Positions 7,724-16,363 of a stretch of 64,000 nucleotides of DNA are shown here, piece by piece. The first letter of the stretch is position 1, and every line of letters begins with the position of its first letter. Position numbers and translations under genes: made by a program. A model generated the notes under the pieces. The model made no database searches. It saw only the letters and a list, made by a program, of their open reading frames with translations, and had not been told where the DNA came from. Origin of the DNA: Mucilaginibacter limnophilus (GTDB taxonomy: Bacteria; Bacteroidota; Bacteroidia; Sphingobacteriales; Sphingobacteriaceae); the NCBI RefSeq assembly GCF_004005815.1, contig NZ_SACK01000002.1, forward strand, positions 558,001-622,000. The letters are read 5' to 3'.

Positions 7724-9403
7724 ATGGCTGAAGTAGTTAAAATGCCAAAAATGAGCGATACCATGACTGAAGGGGTATTGGCTAAATGGCATAAAAAAGT
7801 TGGCGACCAGGTAAAATCGGGCGATGTGCTGGCCGAAGTGGAAACCGATAAGGCTACCATGGATTTCGAGTCTTTCCAGGATGGTACATTATTGTATATA
7901 GGTGTTGAGGAAGGCAGCGCCGTTCCTGTTGACGCCGTAATAGCCGTTTTAGGTAAACAAGGCGAAGACTATAAAGCCGCTTTAGAGGCAGAGGGCGGAA
8001 GCGCGCCTGCTGCTAAAACTGAAGAAAAGAAAGAAGAAAAACCGGCTGAAGATAAAGCTCCTGCCGCTGCAGCCGAGAAAAAAGATCAGCCGCAGGTTGA
8101 TACTTCAAATATACCCGCCGCGGTTATTCGCATGCCTTTGCTTAGCGATACCATGACCGAGGGCGTTATCCAGAAATGGAACTTCAAAGTTGGTGATAAA
8201 GTAAAGTCAGACGACTCATTAGCTGATGTGGAAACCGATAAGGCTACCATGGAAGTTGTGGGTTACGAAGAAGGTACTTTATTGTACATCGGCGTTAAAG
8301 AAGGAGAAGCTGCCAAAGTAAACGATATCATAGCTATTGTTGGTAAAGAAGGGACTGATGTTACCCCTTTATTACAAGGTGGTGGCACAGCCGGAAACGG
8401 TAAAGCTGAAAGTAGCGAACAAAAGCCTGCTGAACCAGAAGCTAAAGAAGAAACATCATCTGCACCTGCTACTTCAAATGACGACGATAGCCGTGTAAAA
8501 GCATCGCCGTTAGCGCGTAAGATCGCTAAAGATAAAGGCATCAACCTTAATGATGTAAAAGGCACTGCCGAAGGAGGCCGCATTGTTAAAAAAGACGTTG
8601 AGGGCTTTACACCTTCAACCAAAGAGGTTGAAGCTGCTAAAGCTGAAGAAAAAGCTGCTCCGGCGGGCGCACCTGCTAAAGAGGCACCAAAAGCTATATC
8701 ATTGCCAACCGTTATCGGCGAAGAGAAGTTTACCGAGAAACCGGTTACGCAAATGCGTAAGGCTATCGGTCGCCGCTTGTCAGAAAGCTTGTTTACCGCG
8801 CCGCATTTCTATGTAACCATGTCAATTGATATGGATGCAGCTATTGTGGCCCGTAATAAAATGAACGAGATAGCGCCGGTTAAAATATCATTTAACGACC
8901 TTGTGGTTAAAGCCTGTGCCGTTGCCCTTAAGCAACACCCTGCCATCAACTCATCATGGTTAGGCGACAAGATTCGTTTCAACGAGCACGTAAACATTGG
9001 TGTGGCCGTAGCGGTTGACGAAGGTTTACTTGTACCGGTAATTAAATATGCTGATGGCAAAACATTAAGCCATATCTCGGTTGAGGTAAAAGAATTTGCC
9101 GGTAAAGCAAAAGCTAAAAAACTTCAGCCAAACGAAATGGAAGGCTCAACCTTCACCATTTCAAATCTGGGTATGTTTGGTGTTGATGAGTTTACAGCTA
9201 TTATTAACACACCAAACTCATGTATACTTGCAGTTAGCGGCATACAGGCAGTACCGGTTGTTAAAAATGGCGCTGTGGTACCTGGCAACGTAATGAAAGT
9301 TACTTTAAGCTCAGACCACCGCACGGTTGACGGTGCTTCGGCTGCGGCATTCCTGCAAACATTAAAATCATTATTAGAAGAGCCGGTTAGGCTGCTGATA
9401 TAA
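7724..9403 (+). CDS. pdhC: Pyruvate dehydrogenase E2, dihydrolipoamide acetyltransferase, two lipoyl domains
   Basis: Core of the pyruvate dehydrogenase complex; it transfers acetyl from lipoamide to CoA. Seen in 559 aa: lipoyl domain 1 (1-78, lipoyl-Lys43 in ETDKATM), lipoyl domain 2 (131-210, Lys173 in ETDKATM), Ala/Pro/Lys/Glu-rich linkers, the peripheral subunit-binding domain (about 257-293, SPLARKIAKDKGI), and the catalytic domain ending with DHRTVDG (531-537). A terminator follows 28 bases after the stop. The gene forms an operon with pdhA. Confidence 0.97.
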   Translation: MAEVVKMPKMSDTMTEGVLAKWHKKVGDQVKSGDVLAEVETDKATMDFESFQDGTLLYIGVEEGSAVPVDAVIAVLGKQGEDYKAALEAEGGSAPAAKTEEKKEEKPAEDKAPAAAAEKKDQPQVDTSNIPAAVIRMPLLSDTMTEGVIQKWNFKVGDKVKSDDSLADVETDKATMEVVGYEEGTLLYIGVKEGEAAKVNDIIAIVGKEGTDVTPLLQGGGTAGNGKAESSEQKPAEPEAKEETSSAPATSNDDDSRVKASPLARKIAKDKGINLNDVKGTAEGGRIVKKDVEGFTPSTKEVEAAKAEEKAAPAGAPAKEAPKAISLPTVIGEEKFTEKPVTQMRKAIGRRLSESLFTAPHFYVTMSIDMDAAIVARNKMNEIAPVKISFNDLVVKACAVALKQHPAINSSWLGDKIRFNEHVNIGVAVAVDEGLLVPVIKYADGKTLSHISVEVKEFAGKAKAKKLQPNEMEGSTFTISNLGMFGVDEFTAIINTPNSCILAVSGIQAVPVVKNGAVVPGNVMKVTLSSDHRTVDGASAAAFLQTLKSLLEEPVRLLI

Positions 9404-9431
9404 TTTGATTTCGATTTTCGATTTCGAAATT

Positions 9432-9464
9432 AAAAAGCGATAGGTTAGTGCCTGTCGCTTTTTT
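9432..9464 (+). terminator. Terminator of pdhA-pdhC
   Basis: A 13-bp stem (AAAAAGCGATAGG with CCTGTCGCTTTTT, one wobble) and a loop of seven bases, ending in a T-run. Confidence 0.88.
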
Positions 9465-9478
9465 GCTTATAAGTAATG

Positions 9479-9565
9479 TGTCATTTCGACCGTAGGGAGA
9501 AATCTTCTGAAAGCAGTGAATAGCATGTCGGAGAAGATTTCTCCTCGTACCTCGTCGAAATGACA
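9479..9565. repeat. Inverted repeat family B, copy 1 (87 bp)
   Basis: The element starts TGTCATTTCGAC and ends GTCGAAATGACA, so its ends are exact inverted repeats. Longer arms carry GGGAGAAATCTTCT and AGAAGATTTCTCC. A near-identical 87-bp copy lies at 10396-10482, on the other side of the mtfA-like gene, and another at 63160-63257. It has no ORF and looks like a MITE or REP-type element. Confidence 0.88.
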
Positions 9566-9608
9566 ATGCCGCTTTAATAGCCTTTTGCTTTTTCATTATC
9601 TTGCCAAC

Positions 9609-10385
9609 ATGATCTACTTCTCCATCCTTGTCGCTCTTGTTATCTGCTTCACCCTTTTCCAGCGCAAACGTAAGCGGATACTTACACAGGTAATACTAAA
9701 TGATGCGCAAAAGCAGTTGCTGGCACAGCATATTGATTTTTACAGGAATCTTAACGACACAGATAAACTGTATTTTGAAGATAAGATTGAACAGTTCCTT
9801 GACGCTGTACACATTGAAGGCGTTGGGCTTGACGTAACTGATACGGACCGCCTGATGATTGCCTCGAGCGCGGTTATACCAATTTTTGCTTTTAAAGACT
9901 GGAGCTACCGTAACGTAACCAACGTGTTGTTATATCCGGATACTTTTGACGAGGAGTACCAGTATGAAGAAAGCGACGAACGCCATATTATGGGTATGGT
10001 TGGCAGCGGTTATATGAACGGGCAGATGATCCTTTCACGTAAGGCCCTGCAAAAAGGTTTCTCAAGGCAAAGCGGTGCGTCAAACACCGGTATCCACGAA
10101 TTTGTACACCTGCTTGATAAATCAGACGGAGCTACCGACGGCATACCCGAAGGCATGCTACCGCATGAATTTATAAAGCCCTGGGTACGCATAATGCACC
10201 AGGAGATACATAAAATAGAGGAAGGGCGTTCGGACATCGATCCGTATGCAGCAACCAATGAGGCTGAGTTTTTTGCCGTTGTTTCTGAATACTTTTTTGA
10301 GAAACCTGATAAATTTCAGGCTAAGCATCCGCAGCTTTATGAAATGCTAAGCAAGGCCTTTGGACAGGATCCAGCAAAGGGATAA
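9609..10385 (+). CDS. mtfA: MtfA-like zinc peptidase (M90 family)
   Basis: Membrane-tethered or cytosolic zinc peptidase related to MtfA, which in Escherichia coli interacts with Mlc and affects glucose-PTS control; that role is unlikely to hold in Bacteroidota. Seen in 258 aa: an N-terminal hydrophobic helix (1-17) followed by a basic stretch; the zincin motif HEFVH (163-167) in GIHEFVHLLDKSDG; and C-terminal EFFAVVSEYFFEKP, which supplies the third zinc ligand in this family. I chose ATG 9609 because it begins the transmembrane helix. The gene is flanked by two almost identical family B repeats. Confidence 0.88.
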   Translation: MIYFSILVALVICFTLFQRKRKRILTQVILNDAQKQLLAQHIDFYRNLNDTDKLYFEDKIEQFLDAVHIEGVGLDVTDTDRLMIASSAVIPIFAFKDWSYRNVTNVLLYPDTFDEEYQYEESDERHIMGMVGSGYMNGQMILSRKALQKGFSRQSGASNTGIHEFVHLLDKSDGATDGIPEGMLPHEFIKPWVRIMHQEIHKIEEGRSDIDPYAATNEAEFFAVVSEYFFEKPDKFQAKHPQLYEMLSKAFGQDPAKG

Positions 10386-10395
10386 GTATCAAAAT

Positions 10396-10482
10396 TGTCA
10401 TTTCGACCGTAGGGAGAAATCTTCTGAAAGCAATGAATAGCATGTACGAGAAGATTTCTCCTCGTACCTCGTCGAAATGACA
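10396..10482. repeat. Inverted repeat family B, copy 2 (87 bp)
   Basis: This has the same length as copy 1 and nearly the same sequence, with only a few substitutions in the middle and exact terminal inverted repeats (TGTCATTTCGAC...). It is in the same orientation as copy 1, so copies 1 and 2 bracket the mtfA-like gene as direct repeats. Confidence 0.88.
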
Positions 10483-10497
10483 CACTTTATGTTTAAT

Positions 10498-10522
10498 AAA
10501 AAAAGGAGCCTCGCGCTCCTTT
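10498..10522 (-). terminator. Terminator of the VWA-domain gene
   Basis: Read on the minus strand, the stem AAAGGAGC/GCTCCTTT with a five-base loop runs into a T-run of seven or more. It lies downstream of the VWA gene. Confidence 0.75.
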
Positions 10523-10560
10523 AGTTAAAACAACAGGTTTAGGTATAAAAGTTATTTTGA

Positions 10561-10593
10561 AGTCCTCTCCTTTGGAGAGGATTCAGGTGAGGC
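10561..10593. repeat. Short palindrome related to family D (CCTCTCCTTTGGAGAGG)
   Basis: CCTCTCC-TTT-GGAGAGG forms a 7-bp stem next to the VWA stop codon. It resembles one arm of the family D elements at 37257 and 56168, without the second arm. Confidence 0.5.
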
Positions 10594-10597
10594 ATAT

Positions 10598-12460
10598 TTA
10601 TTTCCCCAGTTCCTCATTCTTCACTAACAGCTTAGCGCTTTCAGCCAGTTTAACAAACTCAGCGCGGTAGCCCTCATGGTCGTCGCCTTTGCCGGCGCGG
10701 GCATTTTTAATAGCTTGTGCCCAGTTTGCGTTTTGTTTAAATTGCGAATCGCGCAGCAGCATACCCACTTCGGCTACGCCTGCGGCAAATTTGAAATCGG
10801 TTGATACAGATGCAAAATCTTTAGGCACATCATTAACTACAGCCTGGCTTAGTTTGCTTTTTGATGAGGTTGGCTCTTTGTACCTGAATTTAATGGTTAC
10901 TAACTCTTTCGACCCGGTTACGGCAGGTTTTGCAGGCGCTTCAACTTTCTGATATTTCAGCGGATCAACATTCCCGGCATAATCTTTTATCCCTGCCGGA
11001 ACAATCTCATACAACGCAGTAACCGTATGGCCGCTACCCATGTCACCGGCGTCTTTCTTGTCGTTGTTGAAATCTTCTTTATTTAACAAACGGTTTTCAT
11101 ACCCTATCAAACGGTAAGCCTGTACCATGGCAGGGTTAAACTCAATCTGCAGCTTCACATCTTTGGCCACAGTAAACAGTGTTCCGCCAAACTCGCTCAC
11201 CAGTGTTTTACGTGCTTCGGTAATGTTATCAATATAAGCGTAGTTACCGTTGCCTTTGTCAGCAAGTGTTTCCATCTTGCTATCCTTGTAGTTACCCATG
11301 CCATAACCCAGTACCGACAGGAATATGCCGCTTTCGCGCTCTTTAGTAATCAGTTTTTCCATGTCATCATCACTTGAAGCACCTACGTTAAAGTCGCCGT
11401 CGGTAGCCAGTATCACCCGGTTGTTGCCGCCTTTTATAAAGTTTTCGGCAGCAGTAGCGTAAGCCAGTTTTATACCAGCGCCGCCGGCTGTTGAACCGCC
11501 TGCTTCAAGGTTATCAATAGCATTGTTTATGGTAGCTTTCTTGTCGCCTGTGGTTGGTTGCAATACCAGTCCGGCAGCACCGGCATATACAACTATAGAT
11601 ACTTTATCTTGTGGGCGCAGTTGGTTAATCAGCATTTTTAAAGATGATTTAACCAGGGGCAGTTTATTCTCGTCACTCATCGAACCTGATACATCAATCA
11701 GGAAAACCAGGTTTGAGGCAGGTAAATTATCAGTCGGGATGGTTTTAGCCTTTAAGCCGATGCGCAGCAGGCGATGTTTAGTATTCCACGGGGCAGATGA
11801 CAGTTCGGTAGTGATAGCAACGGGTTCATTATCCTTCGGACCGGGCAGGTTGTAGCTGAAATAGTTGATCATTTCCTCAATACGCACAGCGTCGGCAGGT
11901 GGCAGGCTTCCGCCGTTTATAAACCTGCGGACGTTGCTATATGATGCTGCGTCGACATCGATAGAGAAAGTGGATAGCGGATTAGCCCCCGCTTCCTGAA
12001 AGCCGTTTTCGGTTATGCCTTTGTAGCTTTCGTTGTTTTCCTGAGGATTAAAATAGCCATAAGATGCAACGGGTTCTAAGGCAACACCCCTTATCGTACT
12101 TACCGATCCGGTTACCGAAACCCTTTTTTGTGCGGCATAGCCAACCACCACCACTTCACTTAACTGAGTTGACGATGCGGCCATTACAACATTAATGATA
12201 TTGCTTTTGCCAATTTTAACTTTTTGGGTTTTATAACCTACAAAAGCGAATACCAGTGTATTCTTCCCCTCAGGCACATCAATGGAATATTTACCCTTCG
12301 CGTCAGTTTGTGTTCCTATGGCTGTGCCTTCAACAGTCACAATAACTGCGGGCATAACGCCGCTTGCATCAGTAACCGCACCGGTAATGTGGCGGGTGCT
12401 GTTCAGCTTAAACGCCGTAGCGACGGTGAACAACAGGGCGATGATAAATAGCTTTCTCAT
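10598..12460 (-). CDS. Secreted VWA-domain protein with SusC-like N-terminus
   Basis: Envelope protein of 620 aa in the YfbK-like family. Domains: signal peptide (1-16); CarboxypepD_reg-like beta sandwich (about 24-95); the stretch LSEVVVVGYAAQKRVSVTGS (100-119), which closely copies the TonB-box/plug entry of SusC-type receptors; a VWA N-terminal region (about 160-235); a VWA domain with complete MIDAS D256-x-S258-x-S260 in FLIDVSGSMSDE; and a C-terminal DUF3520-type domain (about 440-610). It is divergent from an ECF sigma operon with 85 bases between. The function is unknown; VWA proteins usually hold metal-dependent partners. Confidence 0.88.
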   Translation of the reverse strand: MRKLFIIALLFTVATAFKLNSTRHITGAVTDASGVMPAVIVTVEGTAIGTQTDAKGKYSIDVPEGKNTLVFAFVGYKTQKVKIGKSNIINVVMAASSTQLSEVVVVGYAAQKRVSVTGSVSTIRGVALEPVASYGYFNPQENNESYKGITENGFQEAGANPLSTFSIDVDAASYSNVRRFINGGSLPPADAVRIEEMINYFSYNLPGPKDNEPVAITTELSSAPWNTKHRLLRIGLKAKTIPTDNLPASNLVFLIDVSGSMSDENKLPLVKSSLKMLINQLRPQDKVSIVVYAGAAGLVLQPTTGDKKATINNAIDNLEAGGSTAGGAGIKLAYATAAENFIKGGNNRVILATDGDFNVGASSDDDMEKLITKERESGIFLSVLGYGMGNYKDSKMETLADKGNGNYAYIDNITEARKTLVSEFGGTLFTVAKDVKLQIEFNPAMVQAYRLIGYENRLLNKEDFNNDKKDAGDMGSGHTVTALYEIVPAGIKDYAGNVDPLKYQKVEAPAKPAVTGSKELVTIKFRYKEPTSSKSKLSQAVVNDVPKDFASVSTDFKFAAGVAEVGMLLRDSQFKQNANWAQAIKNARAGKGDDHEGYRAEFVKLAESAKLLVKNEELGK

Positions 12461-12545
12461 GATTAGTTAGTTTTTTGATAACAGGATGCAGGTAAAAGCA
12501 TATTTCCATAAGCCATTTAAAAAAATTATTTTGCCTGCCTTTTAA

Positions 12546-13115
12546 ATGAAGTTTTTCAGCCGTACCATACACCCAGACGAAGCAGATGATGAAGGCTTGT
12601 TGAATGGTTACCGCCAAAGCGGCAACCTCAATGTGCTGGGCAAATTGTACGAAAAGTATGTACCGCTGGTGTATGGTGTGTGTTTAAAGTATCTAAAAGA
12701 TGAAGAGCTGTCGAAAGACGCGGTAATGGGTATTTTTGGAGAGCTGGTAAGTAAGGCAAAGGAGCACGAGGTAAAGCAGTTTAGGGGGTGGTTATATGTA
12801 CTGGCGCGAAATTATTGCCTGATGCAGTTGCGTAAGGATAAGAAGCTGGAAACAACTTCTTTGGACGAGGTTATGGAAATTGAGGATAATCTGCATCCTG
12901 ATATAAAAGATAAAGAAGAGTACCTGAAGGTTTTGGAACGATGTATGCAGAAATTACCTGCTAACCAAAGGCAAAGTGTGGACTTGTTTTACCTGCAGGA
13001 AAAATGTTATAAAGAGGTTGCCGATAGTACCGGCTTTACCATGAACGAGGTGAAAAGTTATATACAGAACGGTAAGCGCAATCTTAAAATATGTATAGAA
13101 AAGCATAGTGGCTAA
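12546..13115 (+). CDS. ECF-type RNA polymerase sigma factor
   Basis: Alternative sigma-70 factor of 189 aa. Seen: region 2 (about 28-95: YEKYVPLVYGVCLKYLKDEE, then WLYVLARNYCLMQLRKDKK) and region 4 helix-turn-helix (about 135-185: LPANQRQSVDLFYLQEKCYKEVADSTGF, then VKSYIQNGKRNLK). The next gene starts with GTG eight bases before this stop, so the two are translationally coupled, as for a sigma factor and its membrane-bound regulator. Confidence 0.92.
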   Translation: MKFFSRTIHPDEADDEGLLNGYRQSGNLNVLGKLYEKYVPLVYGVCLKYLKDEELSKDAVMGIFGELVSKAKEHEVKQFRGWLYVLARNYCLMQLRKDKKLETTSLDEVMEIEDNLHPDIKDKEEYLKVLERCMQKLPANQRQSVDLFYLQEKCYKEVADSTGFTMNEVKSYIQNGKRNLKICIEKHSG

Positions 13116-14382
13116 ACAAACCGACATATCGAAACAGATACAGCAATATCTTAGCGGTGAGCTTGATGCAAAAGCTATGCACAGGCTTGAGCGTGAGGCG
13201 CTGAACGATCCGTTTTTAGCCGACGCAATTGAAGGTTATGAAGGTGTTAAAGCTGATCAGCAGCATAACCTTGATGATATTGCCTCGCGTTTACAAGACC
13301 GTACACAAGCCAAAGTAAAGCGACTTGTTCCATGGAAAATCATATCGGTAGCGGCATCGGTTATAGTTGTGCTAACTATCGGCGGTTTATGGTTTTATAC
13401 AGATGACAAGGTTACTTCAAAAGAAGTAATGGTGGCAATGCGGGATAAAACGGAGCTTAAGAAACCTGAGACACTTAAATCACCTGCTCCGCCTGCGGAA
13501 AATGAGCAGGCTGTTATTTCGGCCCCGCCGGTTGCCGAACCGCGTATGACTTATGTTAGAAAGCCACGTGTTGCTTCTGTTAAATCCCCGAGAAAAAATT
13601 TTGAGGCAGAAATACATGAAGAATCCCCGCCAGTTGATGTGTCAGCACTGGCAAGTGCCAATTTTGAAACCGCCAAACCTAAAGATTCTGTTTCGCTGGA
13701 AGACAGGATAGTTAATGGTTTTTTTAATGATCCTGCCGATAAAGCGACTCCTGTAGCAGCATCTAAGCCAATAGAAAAAGCTTTACAGGGAAAAGTAGAA
13801 GGTGTAAATATTTCGCAGGAAGGAAGTAATTTACATAACCCTAAGACTCTTAACGGCCTGGTTATTGATAACGGCATACCGCTGCCCGGCGCTACTGTTA
13901 AATTAAAAGGTACCCGTGTTATGGCACAAACTGACGCTGAAGGTAAATTTAAAATACCGGTTGATAAAGATAAGTCTGAACTGGAGATAACATCCATTGG
14001 CTATCTATCACAAAATGTAAGCGTAAAAAAACAAGACACGCTGCTTATTGCCATGCAGCCTAATAAACAATCATTAAACGAGGTGGTGGTAGTTGGTTAT
14101 GGTACCAAAAAACAACATAAAGCCATGCCTGCCGATGGATGGAAAGAGTTCAACAATTATCTGAAAGACGAAGCTAAATCGCCGGATGGTAAAGAAGGTA
14201 CTGTAAAACTGTCATTTGTGGTTCAGCCAAACGGAGATTTAACCGAATTTAAAATACTGAAAAGCGTTAGTAAACAAACCGACGAAGCAGCTATCGATCT
14301 GATTAAAGATGGACCTACGTGGCTGTCAAGTTCCAACGGCAAGCCCGAGACGGTTACCATCAGCATAAAATTCACCCTGTAA
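13108..14382 (+). CDS. Sigma-partner membrane protein with CarboxypepD_reg and TonB_C domains
   Basis: Probable anti-sigma-like inner-membrane protein, 424 aa, starting with GTG inside the sigma gene. Seen: an N-terminal cytoplasmic zone (1-75, IQQYLSGELDAKAMHRLERE, like Bacteroidota anti-sigma starts); one transmembrane helix (about 77-97); a Pro-rich periplasmic stretch; ALQGKVEGVNIS (a SusC-plug phrase); a CarboxypepD_reg domain (about 245-315); SLNEVVVVGYGTKKQ, the SusC TonB-box entry phrase; and a TonB_C-like domain (about 335-424). The mix of receptor and TonB pieces in one anti-sigma-like protein is notable. Anti-sigma activity is inferred from gene overlap and position. Confidence 0.78.
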   Translation: MAKQTDISKQIQQYLSGELDAKAMHRLEREALNDPFLADAIEGYEGVKADQQHNLDDIASRLQDRTQAKVKRLVPWKIISVAASVIVVLTIGGLWFYTDDKVTSKEVMVAMRDKTELKKPETLKSPAPPAENEQAVISAPPVAEPRMTYVRKPRVASVKSPRKNFEAEIHEESPPVDVSALASANFETAKPKDSVSLEDRIVNGFFNDPADKATPVAASKPIEKALQGKVEGVNISQEGSNLHNPKTLNGLVIDNGIPLPGATVKLKGTRVMAQTDAEGKFKIPVDKDKSELEITSIGYLSQNVSVKKQDTLLIAMQPNKQSLNEVVVVGYGTKKQHKAMPADGWKEFNNYLKDEAKSPDGKEGTVKLSFVVQPNGDLTEFKILKSVSKQTDEAAIDLIKDGPTWLSSSNGKPETVTISIKFTL

Positions 14383-14437
14383 GTGTTAAGTATATGTTAG
14401 GGGTATTTAGTAGCTTTACGTACTAACCTCATAACAA

Positions 14438-16222
14438 ATGAAAAAAACTTTCGTGATGCTATGCATTGCAGGAGCTATTGCTGCATGTAAGCAACCCGGC
14501 TCTAAGGGCTCATCATCCGCACAAACCAATAAAGATCTCGCTAAAATTTTTGATAACTATTACGAGAGTTATCTGAAATTCGACCCAATAACCGCTACAT
14601 ATATCGGTGATGTCAGGTACAACAGCCAGCTTCCGAACACGCTGTCTGAGTCATATATCAACAATTTTAAAGGGTTTCTCACCTCATACTTAGATAGTGT
14701 TAAAACCTTTAACCGTGCCGAGCTTAACGAAGAGGATCAGTTATCGTACGACATCTTTTTGTACGAAGCCCAAACCACGTTAGACGGTTTCAAATACCAT
14801 CTCGAATACATGCCTTTTAACCAAATGTTCGCTTTGCCATTAACAATCGGTCAGTTTGGTTCGGGGGGCGCTGCGCAGCCGTTTAAAACTGTTAAAGATT
14901 ACAAAGACTGGTTGAACCGTCTGCGGGAGTTTTCTGTTTGGGCAGACACTGCCATTGTTAACTTTAACAAGGGTGTAAAAACAGGGCTGGTACTGCCAAA
15001 GTCTCTGGTGGTAAAAATGATACCGCAAATGGAAAGCTTCGTGGTTACTGATCCAACAACCAGCCTGTTTTACGAACCGATCAAAAATATGCCTGCCGGT
15101 TTCTCTGCAGCCGACAAAAAGGAGCTGACAGACGCTTATAAAAGAGCCACTTTAGAAGTGGCTGTACCAACGTATAAAAAGCTGGCCGTATATTTAAAGA
15201 ATGATTACCTGCCGCATGCGCGCAGCACTTCAGGTTTATCGGCAGTACGCGGAGGAGCAGATATTTATAAATATCTCGTAAAACAGCAAACCTCAACTAA
15301 CAAAACGCCTGAGGAAATCTATCAAACCGGCTTAAAAGAAGTTGCCCGCATAAAGGCGCAAATGGACAGCATAAAAAACCTTGTAGGTTTTAAAGGCGAT
15401 ATGAAAGCCTTTTTCACCTACATGCAAACCGACCCGAAGTTTATGCCATATAAAACACCAAAGGATGTGCTTAACGCTTTTGAAAACATTCATCAGCGTA
15501 TGAAGCCTAACCTTGAGAAAATGTTCAGTCATGCGCCAAAAACACCGTTTGTGATCAAACAAACTGAGGCTTTCAGGGCGGCATCTGCCAGTGCTGAATA
15601 TAATCCAGGGTCGGCAGACGGCAAGCGTCCCGGCATATTTTATGTACCGATACTGGATGCAACAAAATTTAATGTGACATCAGGCATGGAATCATTGTTT
15701 CTGCACGAAGCTATACCCGGCCACCATTACCAGATATCTTTGACGTTTGAAAATCCATCGCTGCCTAAGTTCCGCAGGTTTTTAACCTATGAAAATGCTT
15801 ATACCGAGGGTTGGGCGCTGTATACCGAATCGTTAGGTAAAGAGCTGGGCTTATATACCGACCCTTATCAGCACATGGGCGCTTTGGGTGACGAAATGCA
15901 TCGTGCCATACGTTTGGTGGTTGATGTAGCCATACACACCAAGGGCATGACACGTGAGCAGGCCATAAAATACATGATGGACAATGAATCGATAAACGAG
16001 CAGGGCGCCACTGCCGAAATTGAACGTTACATGGGTATACCGGCGCAGGCATTGGGCTATAAAACCGGCGCGCTTAAAATACGTGAGCTGCGCACCAAAT
16101 ACGAGAAACAATTAGGTGATAAATTTAAGCTTGCTGATTTTCATACTGAGGTACTGAAAGATGGTTCATTACCACTAAGCGTTCTGGAAACCAAAATGGA
16201 TGCCTGGGCAGCAAAACAATAA
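14438..16222 (+). CDS. DUF885 metallopeptidase-like lipoprotein
   Basis: Secreted lipoprotein of the DUF885 family, zincin-like proteins probably acting as carboxypeptidases or dipeptidases in the periplasm. Seen in 594 aa: a lipobox at IAAC (Cys17), the family motif HEAIPGHH (His423-His430) preceded by ESLFLHE, and the conserved TEGWALYTESLG block. It has its own upstream gap and is not in an obvious operon. A family C repeat follows the stop. Confidence 0.92.
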   Translation: MKKTFVMLCIAGAIAACKQPGSKGSSSAQTNKDLAKIFDNYYESYLKFDPITATYIGDVRYNSQLPNTLSESYINNFKGFLTSYLDSVKTFNRAELNEEDQLSYDIFLYEAQTTLDGFKYHLEYMPFNQMFALPLTIGQFGSGGAAQPFKTVKDYKDWLNRLREFSVWADTAIVNFNKGVKTGLVLPKSLVVKMIPQMESFVVTDPTTSLFYEPIKNMPAGFSAADKKELTDAYKRATLEVAVPTYKKLAVYLKNDYLPHARSTSGLSAVRGGADIYKYLVKQQTSTNKTPEEIYQTGLKEVARIKAQMDSIKNLVGFKGDMKAFFTYMQTDPKFMPYKTPKDVLNAFENIHQRMKPNLEKMFSHAPKTPFVIKQTEAFRAASASAEYNPGSADGKRPGIFYVPILDATKFNVTSGMESLFLHEAIPGHHYQISLTFENPSLPKFRRFLTYENAYTEGWALYTESLGKELGLYTDPYQHMGALGDEMHRAIRLVVDVAIHTKGMTREQAIKYMMDNESINEQGATAEIERYMGIPAQALGYKTGALKIRELRTKYEKQLGDKFKLADFHTEVLKDGSLPLSVLETKMDAWAAKQ

Positions 16223-16233
16223 AATAATCCATT

Positions 16234-16310
16234 GTCTGCCGAACTTGATTCGGCATCCCATAAGCTCTGTATGCTTGATATGTGCAATGCTGAAACGAGT
16301 TCAGCATGAC
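16234..16310. repeat. Inverted repeat family C, copy 1 (diverged)
   Basis: The left arm GTCTGCCGAACTTGATTCGG and right arm ending GAGTTCAGCATGAC are related to the GTCATGCTGAACTTGTTTCA family seen at 52503, 52589, 57671 and 62193. This copy is the most diverged. It sits between convergent genes and may help terminate both. Confidence 0.7.
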
Positions 16311-16363
16311 GGATGAAGGTTAAGATCTACGCTCGTAATGACGTAATGCTTTAAGCAAATGAC

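Noticed and set aside
15765..16111. Two overlapping minus-strand frames inside the DUF885 gene
   Set aside because: They lie opposite a conserved coding region and have an unnatural composition.
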